Source of the DNA: Casuarius casuarius
Lineage: Eukaryota > Chordata > Aves > Casuariiformes > Casuariidae
Length of the DNA stretch: 64,000 nt
Assembly: GCA_003342895.1 (NCBI GenBank)
Contig: PTFA01000363.1
Span: forward strand, 41,828 to 105,827
Direction: 5' to 3'
Part shown: one piece after another, positions 12,201 to 28,700 of the stretch
Numbering within the stretch: the first letter of the stretch is position 1
Layout of the letters: the number at the start of each line of letters is the position of its first letter
Program-made: the position numbers and the translations under genes
The notes under the pieces: generated by a model
Databases searched by the model: none
Seen by the model: only the letters and a program-made list of their open reading frames with translations
What the model was told of the DNA's origin: nothing

Positions 12201-15200
12201 TAAATGTTGCATAAGAAATGTAGCTCAATCACTTCCTAACTTTAGAGAGCTAGACTTTGCAACCTAAACATCCCGTGTGTAATTATTAAATTAAGGCTGA
12301 TTCAGAACCTTGACATATGAAGATACGAACAACACAGTGACTCTCCATCCTTTTACAGAGCTATAGGCTTCAAGCAATTACTTGAAAAGGATTGGCTCCA
12401 AAAGCTGGTGCTTATTTAAAGCACATGAAAAGATTGGTCAATTCATACCCAAATTGCTTTGTTTAGACTGCAGTTGTGTTTCCAAAGATCTAGGCTTGAT
12501 ACTCTCAGAACTACACCTATTTGTGCTGCAAAAGAAAAGAGCTGTGCAAGTACAGAAATACGGTGTTTTACCCATTTTGGAGAATAAGCAGATAAAAGAC
12601 TAAGATATCAGACTATTTTTAGAGTCTAGCTTTTTGATTCATTAGTTAGATAGATGGGACCGTTTACATGTAATCGCTTTTCTTATTGGGTCAAGGCTAT
12701 TGAACAACTGCTGCATTATATACAAAGATAAGGGTAAGTCTAGATCTCACTCTCTTCCATTGCTAACTGCTTCACTTTAAGACCCACAGAAAATCACAAA
12801 TGACATTCTGTGACCTTCTACTGCAAGAAGCCAACTGACCCCTCCGTCAGCACCTGCACCTAACGCAAGCACAATGCCGGCTTCCCTCTCAGCAGCCAGG
12901 TCCTCACACCACACCACTGCCAGTCAGTAGGTCTCTTCCACCCAGCTGTATTACAGAAAGACTCCCAAAGTTTAGAGGACAACAGAAGAAAACAATTACA
13001 CTCACTATTGATTAGTATGGCTGGTACTTTTCAACTTACTCAGTATTGCCAAGTAATGAGCACATCTATTAGCAACATAGAAGGGAGCTTACTACTTGCT
13101 TATTCAAAGAACATTTGCTAATTTACACAATCTGTTTTTACACATCCTACCCTTTGGGAGGACAAAATTAGTTTTGAACAGTGGCTGAATTACGTCAGGC
13201 CCTCATCTTGTACCAAATGCTAAGTGATTAGTTAATCTAGGTAATTTACACACATATATATGCAAATCCATAATGTAATAAAAGCTTACAGTGAACTATT
13301 TTTGACAGCAGCTGACAGCCCAAAATAAGCTGTTACCGTACAGCCATGTTTCTCTGAAGTTTAACTGGGGTACTCATTTTGTCTGTCCTAGAAAGGATCA
13401 GACGGCTTCTCTTAATTATTTTTAAAACATGTCTGTTCAGACTGAGAAATAAGTCTTCTTGTGAGCAGACAAGCAAAGTAGATGCCTTGGAAACTGAATA
13501 TTGGATTCCTTGGTCTCTAATAAATTTCACAAGTGGAATTGCTGCTGCCTCCTCTTCCCTTCCGTGTAAGCTAGAGTTTAACATCTGTCTCAGGGAGATC
13601 CTTGGTGTATGAACTCAAATAACAGCCCCTCTCACTAGGACTACTAATAGGCCTCAGGTGACTGATTTTCAACAAAATTCATAGAACACAAACAGATTTG
13701 TGATCATTGTTGAACTTACCCTACAGGTTGAAAAATCAAGTAGGAAGGACAGAGATCACAAAACCGCTCTCTAGGCCTGACATCCCAACAAAAGTTTTTC
13801 CTCAAGGTTTTTCCCTTTTTTAAATACAGGCTTTAATAAAAGGGGGAGAGGGGGGACAATCTTGCCTTTCCTCTTCACACAAGTATCTCCTGCAATTCCC
13901 CCTCCTTTCAACACCAAAACATGAAATTTAACAGAGCATAAGACACTTCCCATGTGAGAAGATGCTGCTTTTAAGGCAATCCAATTTCCTGGAGACTTGA
14001 GATGAGCTGTATCTAGAGCTCCCATTGAAGATAATACCATCTGTTTCAAATTACTTAACTAGTCTGATAAATACCTTGCTCTCTTATATTTTTATCAATA
14101 GATTTCAAAGAACTCTTTGAAGGGGGTGGTATTTTCCCCCCATTTTAAAGCTAGAAAAGCTGCAGGAACACGAGAGGAAATCTCAAGGAAGTTTCACTGA
14201 AGACAACCTGCTCTCTGCCCTCCCCAAGGAGTTTTGAACTCTGGCAGTTGATACAGCCTCAGTGCTGACAGTCCAGTCACCTGGTACCAGCTTTCCCTCA
14301 CCACTGGCAAGCACCCTAAATAGCTTAATAAGCACTAGTACAGTGCAAGTTATTTACCATCAGCCTCCAAGTTGTTACCTTAAGAAATGGACGTGTCTAT
14401 ACACCACTTAAGCCCTTAAAACCACTGAAGGAAAGCAGCAGCCTCCTCTCTGCCCTATCTCCCTGCATGCTTAAGGGAGATCTTGTTCACCAAATCTGCA
14501 CCTAGGAACTTCCATTTCCTGTCCTACATCATAGCACGGGCTGCTTTCAAGACTCCTCTTCTTCCTAATACCAACTCCTTCATGGAAAAGGTTAAAAAAA
14601 GTTTAAAAAGTTTTTTAAAAAGTCTTCCTTACTCAAAGCAGCAGATAGCACTTAACAGAGCTACAGAAGAATCCTTTGATTTTTTTTTTTTTCCTCCCTG
14701 ACCCAAACAAAACATGTCATGGAAGAATTGCTCACAAGAGCCTTCTCGATGTGTTCTTCCTGGCTTCAAGAATATGCTGCCAAAAAGCCCTCCTATAAGA
14801 ACTTCAATCAAAGAGCAAAATAAGTTCTTCTAATTTTTCAGTGGAATGGCAAATCTCGGATATTTCAATCCCAGCACTTTTTCCTTTTCCTATATCCCCA
14901 GTTGAAGACCTGCAAAAACACAGCTACTTTTTAGGCCTTCTGTTCATACTTTTCCTATAGCTACCCTTACATGGTATTATGAAACTCAAGGAGCATAAGA
15001 GAGCCATGCAGCTTACTTTACCAGAAATTGCAGTTATTCTACTCTCAGCGTTTTGTTCAAGTTAACTCTGTGGTGAAAGGTCACAGGGTATTTTACAAAA
15101 TGCAGCCTAAAATACTTTAATCTACAACTGTCAGTCATCCAAATGTGATTATTTCCACCATCTAACCATGCAGCATAAACCAGAGTGTGGCTCAAGTGCC

Positions 15201-15858
15201 TGTAACACCAGAGAAGAGTTCTCTGGTTTCCCAGGCACATCTAAGATACTGTTACCACTATGAAGTGAACAGCCTGAAATCCTGCCTAAAGGAAATACTT
15301 ACTCTATGGTAAATATCTCATTATACAACCTAAAACATTGTATGTTTCTTGTTAGGAGTCCCTATTTAAAATACTATGCACTTTAATGAATGATCTTAGT
15401 CAATTTAGCCTGCACTTGCAGATACACAGGCTCAAGAGCTGGTTTCACACTGAAGAACATACAAAAAACAGAACTTGAAAATAAGATTGCCATTAGCATT
15501 TAATCAGCTATAAAAATAAACTAGCACTTTCAATTTACATCTCATTGCACAAGATCAAAGCCTTCAGTGTAAGCACAGGATAGAGATGCCCACATGTGGA
15601 AAGCGACAAGTATCTTCATACCAGCAGAAAAAGAATGAGTACTAGCCATGGAATTTTCAATTCATGCTGCACACATACCTTTTCAGCCTTAGCAAGAGTG
15701 AAAATCATCACAGAACTCTATGCTTAGGGTCTACAGTCTTCACAAACTATCAAATTCCATTTTTAACAACCTTTCAAAATATGGACACAACTGAACTCCT
15801 GGAGAATTGTATGCTTCTCCAAGTAAACAAAGAAGCAGCAGAAGCACTTGTTAAATTC
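9280..15858. other. Intergenic between NR1D2 and RPL15
   Basis: About 6.6 kb of AT-rich DNA with no recognised gene. A short tandem stretch of GAAT/GAGT units occurs at 11154-11176. Open frames (for example 10086-10448 minus) lack splice signals and family motifs. Enhancers may be present but cannot be read directly. Confidence 0.45.
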
Positions 15859-15874
15859 AACAACCTGCATAAGC

Positions 15875-15880
15875 TTTATT
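15875..15880 (-). terminator. RPL15: RPL15 poly(A) signal
   Basis: AATAAA on the minus strand, 22 bases after the RPL15 stop codon (TAA, 15904-15902). The 3' UTR is therefore very short, about 40-45 bases, as is usual for ribosomal protein genes. Cleavage is expected near 15855-15865. Confidence 0.85.
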
Positions 15881-15901
15881 AGATCATTAGATTTACAAGC
15901 A

Positions 15902-20062
<4,161 letters not shown>

Positions 20063-20066
20063 CTAC

Positions 20067-21025
20067 CTGCTAAATTAAGAGACTGATGAAAATGTGCACC
20101 AAATCTGTTTCCAAATTTGAACAGCTTCCAATAGACACTGCACAAAACCACAGATGTAACAGTGCTGAAGCACAACATACTCTCAAGCTTCCTTGTATCA
20201 TTGCTATATCTGGTAATTTAGCTCAAACTTTGCAGCCTACACTGAGTAGGATGTACAGCAGCGACCATTCTTGACAGTTTCATTCCTTTTCATGTGCTCC
20301 CACTTGCTGAACTCCTCAACCAAACAGTCAGTGCCTCAGCTATTTCAGACACTACCAAAACTCTCTATAAAAAGGCATATTGTGACTGTGGCCTTTTCTT
20401 TTTACTCTGTGTGGTTTAAGTACCTCTTAAAACTTTTGACTTCTCCACGAAAACACTGCAGTACACTTAAGACATACCCATATCATCTGGATTCCACCAG
20501 TCAGCAGATACAAGTGAATCGAGTCAAACGACCATGATATCACAGCTTAGTTTATTTACAGGGAAACCATCCACACGTGAGCTGCTTACATTACACCCTC
20601 TCTTTCGAGCCAGCCCCTCCACAGCCCACCTTCTGCTACCCCAAGCCAACTCTTCTGTGCTTTTACATGGCTGCACCGCGGCACACACCACCATGAACGA
20701 AGTGAAAACCGGGAGCCAGAGCAGGGCGTGCTGCCCAGACCCGGGCTGCCCCTTGCACCCCGCAGCCGCGGGCCCGGCCCCCTCGCACCCCGTCGGGCCT
20801 CCCGCCCCGCACTGGCCCTCGAGGAGCAGCCCGCGGCCCTCCGCCGCCTCGGGCCCGCCCAGCCCCTGCTCAGCGCGGGCTGCGGGTCCCCGGCGCCGCG
20901 GGAGGCGCCCCACCACCCCTCGCGGGAACCGCGGCGCGGGGGCGGCGGCGAGGCGGGCGGATGGCCGCCGCCGACCGCGGATGCGGGCGGATCGAGGCAG
21001 CAGCCGAGCCCCATAAATCCCTCAC
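20067..21025 (-). other. RPL15: RPL15 intron 1
   Basis: About 0.96 kb between the leader exon (donor CAG|GTGAGG) and the exon carrying the ATG. Its 5' part is inside the CpG island, and the rest is AT-rich with no gene seen. Confidence 0.75.
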
Positions 21026-21053
21026 CTGATGGCGGCCGACGCCGGAAAGGAAG
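21026..21053 (-). other. RPL15: RPL15 non-coding exon 1 with 5' TOP
   Basis: On the minus strand CTTCCTTTCC, an uninterrupted pyrimidine run starting with C, leads into GGCGTCGGCCGCCATCAG and then a GTGAGG donor. This is the structure of a vertebrate ribosomal-protein leader exon with a terminal oligopyrimidine tract. The exact start base (21053 or 21050) is inferred from the TOP rule. Confidence 0.75.
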
Positions 21054-21090
21054 AATCCCGCCTCCCACAACCCCTTGCGGCCGCACCGCG

Positions 21091-21097
21091 CTTCCGG
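21091..21097 (-). promoter_or_regulatory. ETS/GABP-type site
   Basis: CCGGAAG on the minus strand, about 40 bases upstream of the inferred RPL15 start. ETS sites at this position are common in ribosomal protein promoters. Confidence 0.45.
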
Positions 21098-21113
21098 CTC
21101 TCGCACCGGTGCC

Positions 21114-21129
21114 CTCTGGGTAGCGTAGT
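21114..21129 (-). promoter_or_regulatory. ZNF143/THAP11-like motif
   Basis: The minus strand reads ACTACGCTACCCAGAG. This keeps the two conserved blocks (ACTAC and CCCAGA) of the known ACTACAATTCCCAGAA-type element, with mismatches between them. Such elements often sit in bidirectional housekeeping promoters. Confidence 0.45.
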
Positions 21130-21206
21130 CCTCAGGGCGGCGGGCGGCTCTGCGCGGCCTCGTCCCTGGCCGGGCCAGGCCGCCCCGCCCCCGCGGCCTC
21201 GGCCAG

Positions 21207-21211
21207 CCAAT
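21207..21211 (+). promoter_or_regulatory. CCAAT box
   Basis: CAGCCAATAGAA is a good NF-Y match between the two divergent genes, about 155 bases from the inferred RPL15 start and upstream of the candidate NKIRAS1 leader exon. Confidence 0.5.
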
Positions 21212-21214
21212 AGA

Positions 21215-21283
21215 AGGCGGGGGGCGGGGCCCGGCGCGCCAGGCCGGCGCGGCTCAGCGGGCGCCGGGGGACGCCGTGCCCAG
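21215..21283 (+). other. NKIRAS1: Candidate NKIRAS1 non-coding exon 1
   Basis: NKIRAS1 needs a leader exon in the shared island, because its coding exon at 22.7 kb is preceded by an acceptor. GTGCCCAG|GTGCGC at 21283/21284 is a usable donor downstream of the CCAAT box. The start is only approximate and other donors in the island are possible. Confidence 0.3.
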
Positions 21284-21679
21284 GTGCGCGGGCGCGGGGT
21301 GGGGGGCGCGGGCGCGGATCTGGGCGGGCGGCGGCACCCCCGAAACACCCCTCAGAAAGGCCCCAACTGGCCAGGGGTGAGAAAACGGGGGGGGCAGGGG
21401 GGAGATGACATTAAAACAAAATCCTGAAGAATTTTTTCTTAAAAAAAAAAAATCACTCAAAACCAGAAAAATCCTAAAAATAAACTCTGAATCCTTAAAA
21501 AAAAAAACTGAAAAAGCCACCTGAGCACCTTGCCAGCGGGTGCGTAGGCTGCACCGTGCCCTTGGCCGGGCGCTGCAGGCCCGGGGCTGCCCGCCGGGGT
21601 GAGCGGGAGCGGTGCGGGCTGCGGGGGCCGGGGCCCTGGCGTTGCCCTTCGCCCAGGGGTGCCACCGGCCCCAGCGGGT

Positions 21680-21720
21680 CCTGTCCCCATCCTCGTCCCC
21701 GTCCCCGTCCCTGTCCCCCT
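21680..21720. repeat. GTCCCC simple repeat
   Basis: A short run of CGTCCC/TGTCCC units in the CpG island. Confidence 0.5.
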
Positions 21721-22708
21721 GGTGGTGAAGTCTTGAGGGCGGCCAAGAAAGGGTCCCGGAGCCGAAGCGGGCCCTGGGCCCTGCCGGGGGATGGAGACGG
21801 GGCTGAGGCCCTCCCTGGCTGGAGGTCACCCTTGCTGCCGCCCGCTGCTCGCGGTGACCTGCTCCGTTTTTGAGCACGTGCTTTGCGGAGCGCCGCGGCT
21901 CGCGGAGTAGTGCCGGGCTAAACGGGGCGCCAAGCGGGACGGCGTGAGCGCCTCCCTCCCGCTGCCCGAAGGGCGCTGCTCCAGCCCGATCCGGTCCGCG
22001 CGAGGATCTGAAGGTTTGGGGTCTGTGGCCCCGCGATGGCTCGCTTGCAGAAGGAAGTGCCGCTGGCTCCTGGAGCTCCTCCTGGTGAAACTAACCCCCA
22101 CCAGCCATAGGTGGGAGTCCACCCTCCCCAAAACCCCTGCTGCTTTCAAACAGACCAATAAACCTTCTGCTTTTGCATTCGCTTTCCGGTGCTTCTGTCT
22201 TTAATGCTGCTGTTTTCTAGCTTCTACTCTGTAAAAGCTAGAAACTTTCTGTGTACGAAATAAAAGGGAAGGAACTGCTATTTTGTCACGTTTCTAGAAG
22301 CCATCGCGCTACCAGATACCATCAGGCCTGCAGCAAAAACACGAAGCCCGATAACGTAAGACTTGCTGCGTGCACACACACCAGCAAGCATGGTCACTGT
22401 CCCAGAGGGCTGGCAGTGAAGCACGCACGCTTACGCACTCACAAGCAGCCTCTTTGGACCCTGTGGAGCAGTTGTCGAGGCTGGAGTTAAGCATCGGTAC
22501 CAATGGCAATAGCCTAAAACCTTAAAAATGGTGTGGGAAGAAATGGTGGTCCTAAAAATATCAGTTGCCGATGAACACATGAGAGGGAGCTGTGCCTCAG
22601 CGTCAGCCACTGCTAAGCATTTTGCCTTTTGCCTTTTGGGGGCTTCGCTTCTGTCTGTGCCTGTGCTCTGCTAATGTGCAAGTGTAACAGATTCCTGTGT
22701 TTGAACAG

Positions 22709-25700
22709 GATTTATTTGCTGACTCTGCCATCTTGAAAAAGATGGGAAAGGGCTACAAGGTGGTGGTTTGTGGAATGGCATCAGTGGGAAAAACTGCGAT
22801 TTTGGAGCAGCTTCTCTATGGAAAACATACTGTTGGTGAGATATTTTTACTTTCTCAGATTGTTTCGTTTTGCAAAATCTTGTTTGGTGTGGGCCCCAAA
22901 GGTGAGGACTGCTAACTCCACGGAGGTGAAGAAGGAAATGAATGTGGTTTTGTTTCGTCTCTGGGCAGTTTTTGACATTCTTAGGCCCTTATTTTTAAAG
23001 GTGGCTTGGGAAAGAAGTCTTTTCTTGATGTTCCCTATTCTAAAATACCTGAATGTGTAAAAAGAAACAAACACAAAAAGCAGACTGTGTGCTTGCTGCC
23101 TATCTATGTAAGAAATATCTTGTTCCCTGAAAGATGCTTTAGATGCCTGAAAAATAGACATCATGTGATAAGTAGAGAGACTGTTTAGACTTTCGCTTAG
23201 CCTTCTTAAAACTTTATTTTGCTTGTTTTTGGCTTATATTTAATCAAAGTGCTGGAAGAAAAACAACTCTTCTTGAGATTCCATGTTCTGTTCTGAAACG
23301 TAAGGGCTGAGTTTCTCAGCTGTCTAAGAAATCCTCCCATGGAAAGCAACTTGAGACAGGAGCAGGGGATGTCTGAGACTTGCTGTGCACAAAAGAAACA
23401 AAATGAAGGCAAAGCCCTCTTTTTTCCCTCTATTTCCACTTGACTTGGCTTTTAGAGGAAGGGCAACATCCATGAGGCCTCACCTGACAAGAGGTGGCAC
23501 TAGGAATGAAGCTAAGGGCTTTAACAGAGGTTGTCCAGTCCAGGGACTAGTCTCTTTCGTTTGGGATAGTTTATTAAGTTTAGGGGTAAGTTATTGGATA
23601 AATATTAGAATTTCTAGAATTGTGCTTTGCAAGTGCTGTTCCTTTAACATGTGTGGATGGGAAGAATTTACTGGCAGAGTGTGATACATATCTGTGTGAT
23701 CTGTAATACTGTTGTTTAAAAAGAGGATTTCCTCTAATGTTGTAGCAACATCTGTTTTCAGCATCTTACCACCACCTGTGCACATTGCCTTGTGTACCAT
23801 TTGGAGCATGTCAGTATGGAAGTTGCAAAACATGTATACTGAGGATTTTTTCCTTTGCTGCTAACTTGCCTCTCATCTGCAGTGAACTAAGTGATTGTCA
23901 AAGCAGCATGAGCAAGACCTTGTTGCTTAAATCTTACTGCCTTTCATTGCTTCCTGCCCCTAGCTCCTATTAGTGACTGAGGTAAGGAGGCTATTCGGGT
24001 GTTACTGATCAAGGCTATTTATGGAAGCAGCCAGCTACACGATTATATAATGTCACGGATACTCACTGACATAAACAGGGAGAGGCCTCGTGTTGGTGGT
24101 TTAGCTGCAAATGTCCATTTATCACTTCTTAATGCTCTGCTCCTACTCAGCGATTGTGCAACACAGACTTTTTCCCCTTCTCTCTTGAAAAGACCCATTT
24201 TCCTTTGCTGCAGCTCTGCTGTCATTTTTCAGAGTTAATAGTAGGGGAGGGAGCAACTGCTAGCAGAGGTGGGGTGCAAGAGCGGGAGGAAGAAGGTAGC
24301 CTCTCATTGCTTGTGCTTTTTGTCAAACTTGATTCATAAGATGTTCACAAAAACACGTCAAGTAGTATAGTCAAGATCGGAGTATGGGGTAGGCTCGTAC
24401 AGAGCCACTGCAGCCTTAGGAAATGAATGGCCAGTGCCCAGCTCTTTTGAATTCACCTGGGTGTGCCACTATGCACATTTTGGGGAGAGGCTTGATATGT
24501 TGGTGTTTCTGGCAGTCCTGCCCCTGCTGTATGGTCGCCTTCCTTGTGGCACCTTCCTCAGCACATGGGCAGTGCTGGTAGAAGGTGCCTGGAAGTATGA
24601 GCTAGTGAAAAAGATTTCCAGAAGATCCTTAGCTATTGCTCCTGCTGGTATTAAACTGCAGAAGCAGGACACCGATATGAGGGTCTTTGACTCCTACAAG
24701 GCAACAACAGTTTGAGAACTGGCAACTGCTTGATTGCTCCTCAACTGCTCTAAAATGCCCAGATCTACTGCTGGTGTTACTATTACAGGCATGGCCCCTT
24801 CACATTTAAGGTATGCTTACTAAATCTTGAGCCACATTTCCTAAAGCTTGTGAGCTCCAGAAAGCTGACATTTACATCTTGGCTGTTGGTCTTTTTGGCA
24901 GGAGGCAGAAAGGACTAGTGTGTTTGCTGAAAGCCTGTCTGTTCAGAGCCAACTAGCAAAGCAGCTCACCAGGTACAGCAACATGGACACAAGCTGTTTC
25001 GAAACCTGTGCTTCCTGACTGACGTCAGGAGCAGCTCTCTGCTGGTCTGAGGGCTGGGGAGCAGAGATGGGATGCAGTGAGGAAGACTGCTGAGCTAACG
25101 CACGTAGTCTCTCTGTTCTTGTCAGCATCCATAACCTCCTTGCAATGACAAGAGCAGCATTTGAATTTTGTTGCAGGCTCAGAGAACAAAGTCTGGTGTC
25201 ATCCTCCAGGATGTCCAAACCACTGACGTTGGAGTCTCCTTCTGGTGGTAAATTAGCCACAAATCTATGTCAGTGCTAATGTGCCTCCTGTTGACTTTTC
25301 TGTAAGAGGGAGTGGTGGCACAGCTATTATCAGGGAACTGATTAAGTGTCCTTGGAGGTTTCATGCTGCTATATAAAGCCCTTGGCTTGGGAGCCTGTGC
25401 TTCTGGCTATGTGCTTGGTGGTGGTGCTGTAGACCCAGTAGTGGTGTGTTTTTTCCTAGAAAAATCTGCACCTTAGCTCTCCCTGGCTTGTCATGGATAA
25501 AGGCCCTAAGTGTTGCAGTTGCTTACGTGGTCAGCAGCTAGTAGTCTTGCAAAGGCACCAGGATTGCTTGAGGTCAAAGAGAAAAAATTACTAGAGAGGG
25601 AACTACTAGATCTTCCCCTAAAAAAGGAAGATCTGTGTCCCTGGAGCATGTGAGCAACAAAGGATGACATTTGGGTTTATGCTAGGCTTTAAAACCAGAA

Positions 25701-28700
25701 GAGAGGTAGTTTGCCTTGAAGCTCTATGATGTGAGAAGAGAGGGCAAAAAGATGAGAGGCTGGTCAGTGCCTCTTAAAGTAATGTGCATATTGCATGACA
25801 AGCCTCTCTGGCTTGAGAAGGGAATCAAACAAAACCTCAATGGAGATGTTTGAAATGGGTGTAGATTTATCTCTGAGTCATGCGGGGACAATATTGCTAT
25901 GGGTTGGGTGAAGTTGTTAAAGCTTGCACACATACATGTGGCCTTCTGGTACATGGGACTATCCCATTTTTTGTGGCTTCAGTGTTTGTTTGTCCAAATC
26001 TTCCACCTTCTGTTGCACTCCTAAAGAAGGAATGGCCAGTCTTTTCTCTTTGCTCATGCACTGGGTCCTTGACTGTCTTGATTGTCTTGGGAAACTTGTC
26101 AAGTGGGAAGCTTGTCCCATTGGCTGGCCTGAGCTCTTTTGAGAGAGCTAATGCGAAAGTTGCTGGCTTACCTTTGACATGGGCGATGTCTGTAAAGATG
26201 GTAGGCTTTTTTCTTAATCAGTACCTCTGTTCAGTGATGGCTCAGAGACGAGTCTTCCTTCTGCCTTTAAAATGTCTCTGGCCTCTCAACTTGTGGTAAA
26301 GCTTATCAGCGAAGCAGGAGAAGATGAGAACTCTTCTTCTAGAAAATACTATTTTCCTTATCTCTGCCTCCTGATGGCATAAATAGACTGTATGCTCAGG
26401 TTATTCATAAGCAGCTACTGCAAATCATCTTACTAACTGGGAATGAAAACACCATATATTATTGTCATAGAACCCATAATGAGAGAGAATTTGCCTCACT
26501 TGGTCTCAGTTTGAGGGATCTGGGGTTTTGGCTGAAAGACTTTGACAGCTCCAAATATATGGAGGCTAATTAACCAAAATCACACGTTCTTAGGTCTTTC
26601 TTTTTTAACCTACCTCCTGACAGAGCTGCAGCCAGCTATTTTAGAAATTAATGAAAATGGAGGTGAATGTATGCAACTGAGGGTGGCAAATGTGGCTACT
26701 GGTTGGTGGGAGCAGTACTTGATATAGTAGCTGAATCTAAAAGGACCAATGCCTGTTAAGGCCTGTCCAGCACTTCTCTGAGTCAGGAATCCTCTGATAT
26801 CACAGAATCACAGAATGGTTGAGGTTGGAAGGGACTTCTGGAGATCCTCTAGTCCAACCCCCCTACTTAAGCAAGGTCACCTAAAGCATGTTGCCCAGCA
26901 CCCTATCCAAATGGCTTTTGAATATCTCCAAGGATGGAGACTCTACAACCTCTTTGAGCAACCAATATGCTGTCACTTGATCTAAGTAAGTAAAGGCTGT
27001 TGTCCTACAGTTGTACAAATGTGAGGAATAGCAGGCTTTAGGAGCTCTGCTGAATTCCTGCAGGGGAGGAAGAAGGAGAGATTATATAAGAGTGAGATCT
27101 TCAAAAGTACCCAAGGAGAAACAAAATTTGCATTGCATTTATGTTTCTGCATCACTTGGGAACTTCTGAAACTCCATCAGTCTTGAAATTTTTCTCTATT
27201 TTGATATCTGCAGTAGCCTGCCTAGCTTACCTGTGTTTTTTTTTTTCTCATGGGAAACCACCAGAGGTTGAAGCATTGTCCAGGTTACATTTGAGGCTTC
27301 TCCTTGCAGTTCCTCTGTGGCAGCAGTTGGTAACACAGATGAAGACTTTCTGCCTCTCCTGAGACTTAGGCCACCTACATAGGTGTAAGGTGCTACATAG
27401 ATGCTACAATAGCATCAATCTCCTCTCTATCCCTCCCTTCCCTCCCCAACTTTTTCATCATTAGTCTAGTTTCCAAAGACACCACGAGATTGGTCACTGT
27501 CTGTTAGTTCCCCTTTTCTCCCACAGCTTCTGAACCTGAAAGCTGACTCCATCTGCCTGTTCATCTGTGTCGCAGCAGTAGATATCTCAAAATATGTTTC
27601 CATAAGTTTAGAAAAACTGATGGCAGGATAGAGAGAACAGACCCATGTTAATGCTCTCTGCTAAGGAAAACCTAGCTGAGCTGGCAGCAGCCTGCAGGGC
27701 AGTCAGTGCCTCTGTAAGTCCCCAGCACCAGCTGCCCTTGCCCACCCAGGTCGCAAATGTAGGAGGACCCCTGGGGCACTGTGGCTACGGGCACCAGTGA
27801 AGGGAGACCTGGGCTTCTTGTGATGGGGAGGATGGGATGATACAAGTCCGAGGACACTGAGCTTTCTTAAGTAGTTTTGCTGCTCACACAACAACTTGTC
27901 CAGCACATGTTTGAATGGAGATGAGGAAAGTATTTAAAGAGGACTGCACTAACAAGAAGTGTAAATATTGTTGTCAGCAAGATTTCAGCTACTGCAGAGT
28001 CTGGGCTTTAGAACCAGGGCCTATAATAACGTGACACAGGTATATCTAAAAATTATCTGCATTTGATTAGTAATCTGCTTGCATGTACTACCTCCCCTGA
28101 TGTATGTAGGTGAAATTTCACCTCTGGAAACCAATGCTGATACATAATTTCCAGTTCCCTCCAAACAGAGCCTCTGTTTTCCGTAGTGCTGAGCGATTTG
28201 AAGTAAGCAGCATCTGTGGGGCTGGGATTTACTTTCTGCAATCTCCCATAGCCTCTGAACACTTTCTCTTTGAATGATGGTGCAGGTCCTCTGGCCTCCT
28301 TTCCTTAAGTTCTCCCTACGGAGAGCTGACAGTCTGCTCCCACTTTCTTTCCTCACCAGCCCTGCTTATCGTACAGTTGAAAATGAACGGTGGTGACTGA
28401 TTAACACATCACGGTAACGTTAGAAAGCAGGCTGTGGTCAGAGGATGATGCCTGGCGACATCCTGGGAGATGCAGTGCTGTCCCCAGCACTTTTTTTCCA
28501 TTTCCTGTCAAAATGTGATGCTCCACTCTACTGATTTACCTCCCAGGTCTTAATTTTTCCTCTTTATCTTCAGGTAGGATGTTAAAAGACCTAATTTTCA
28601 CTGATACTTTTAATGCAATTAGGAAGAAACCATCACAGGAGAATGTGGATATATTAAAGACTGTTGAATTACAATGCAGCGTTTAGGTGGTAAAAGCCCA

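Larger units (their letters stand above)
20640..22060. promoter_or_regulatory. Bidirectional CpG-island promoter of RPL15 and NKIRAS1
   Basis: A strong CpG island lies between two divergently transcribed genes, RPL15 to the left and NKIRAS1 to the right. This is the arrangement known for the human orthologues. Visible elements include an ETS/GABP-type CTTCCGG (21091-21097), a ZNF143/THAP11-like site (21129-21114), a CCAAT box (21207-21211), GC boxes such as CCCCGCCC near 21183, and another CACGTG at 21875-21880. An AT-rich block at about 21406-21515 splits the island in two. Long open frames inside it on both strands reflect GC richness. Confidence 0.85.

Noticed and set aside
20524..21877. 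Long frames (up to 207 codons) in the RPL15/NKIRAS1 island
   Set aside because: They are GC-driven shadows over promoter and leader sequence, mutually overlapping, with no homology.
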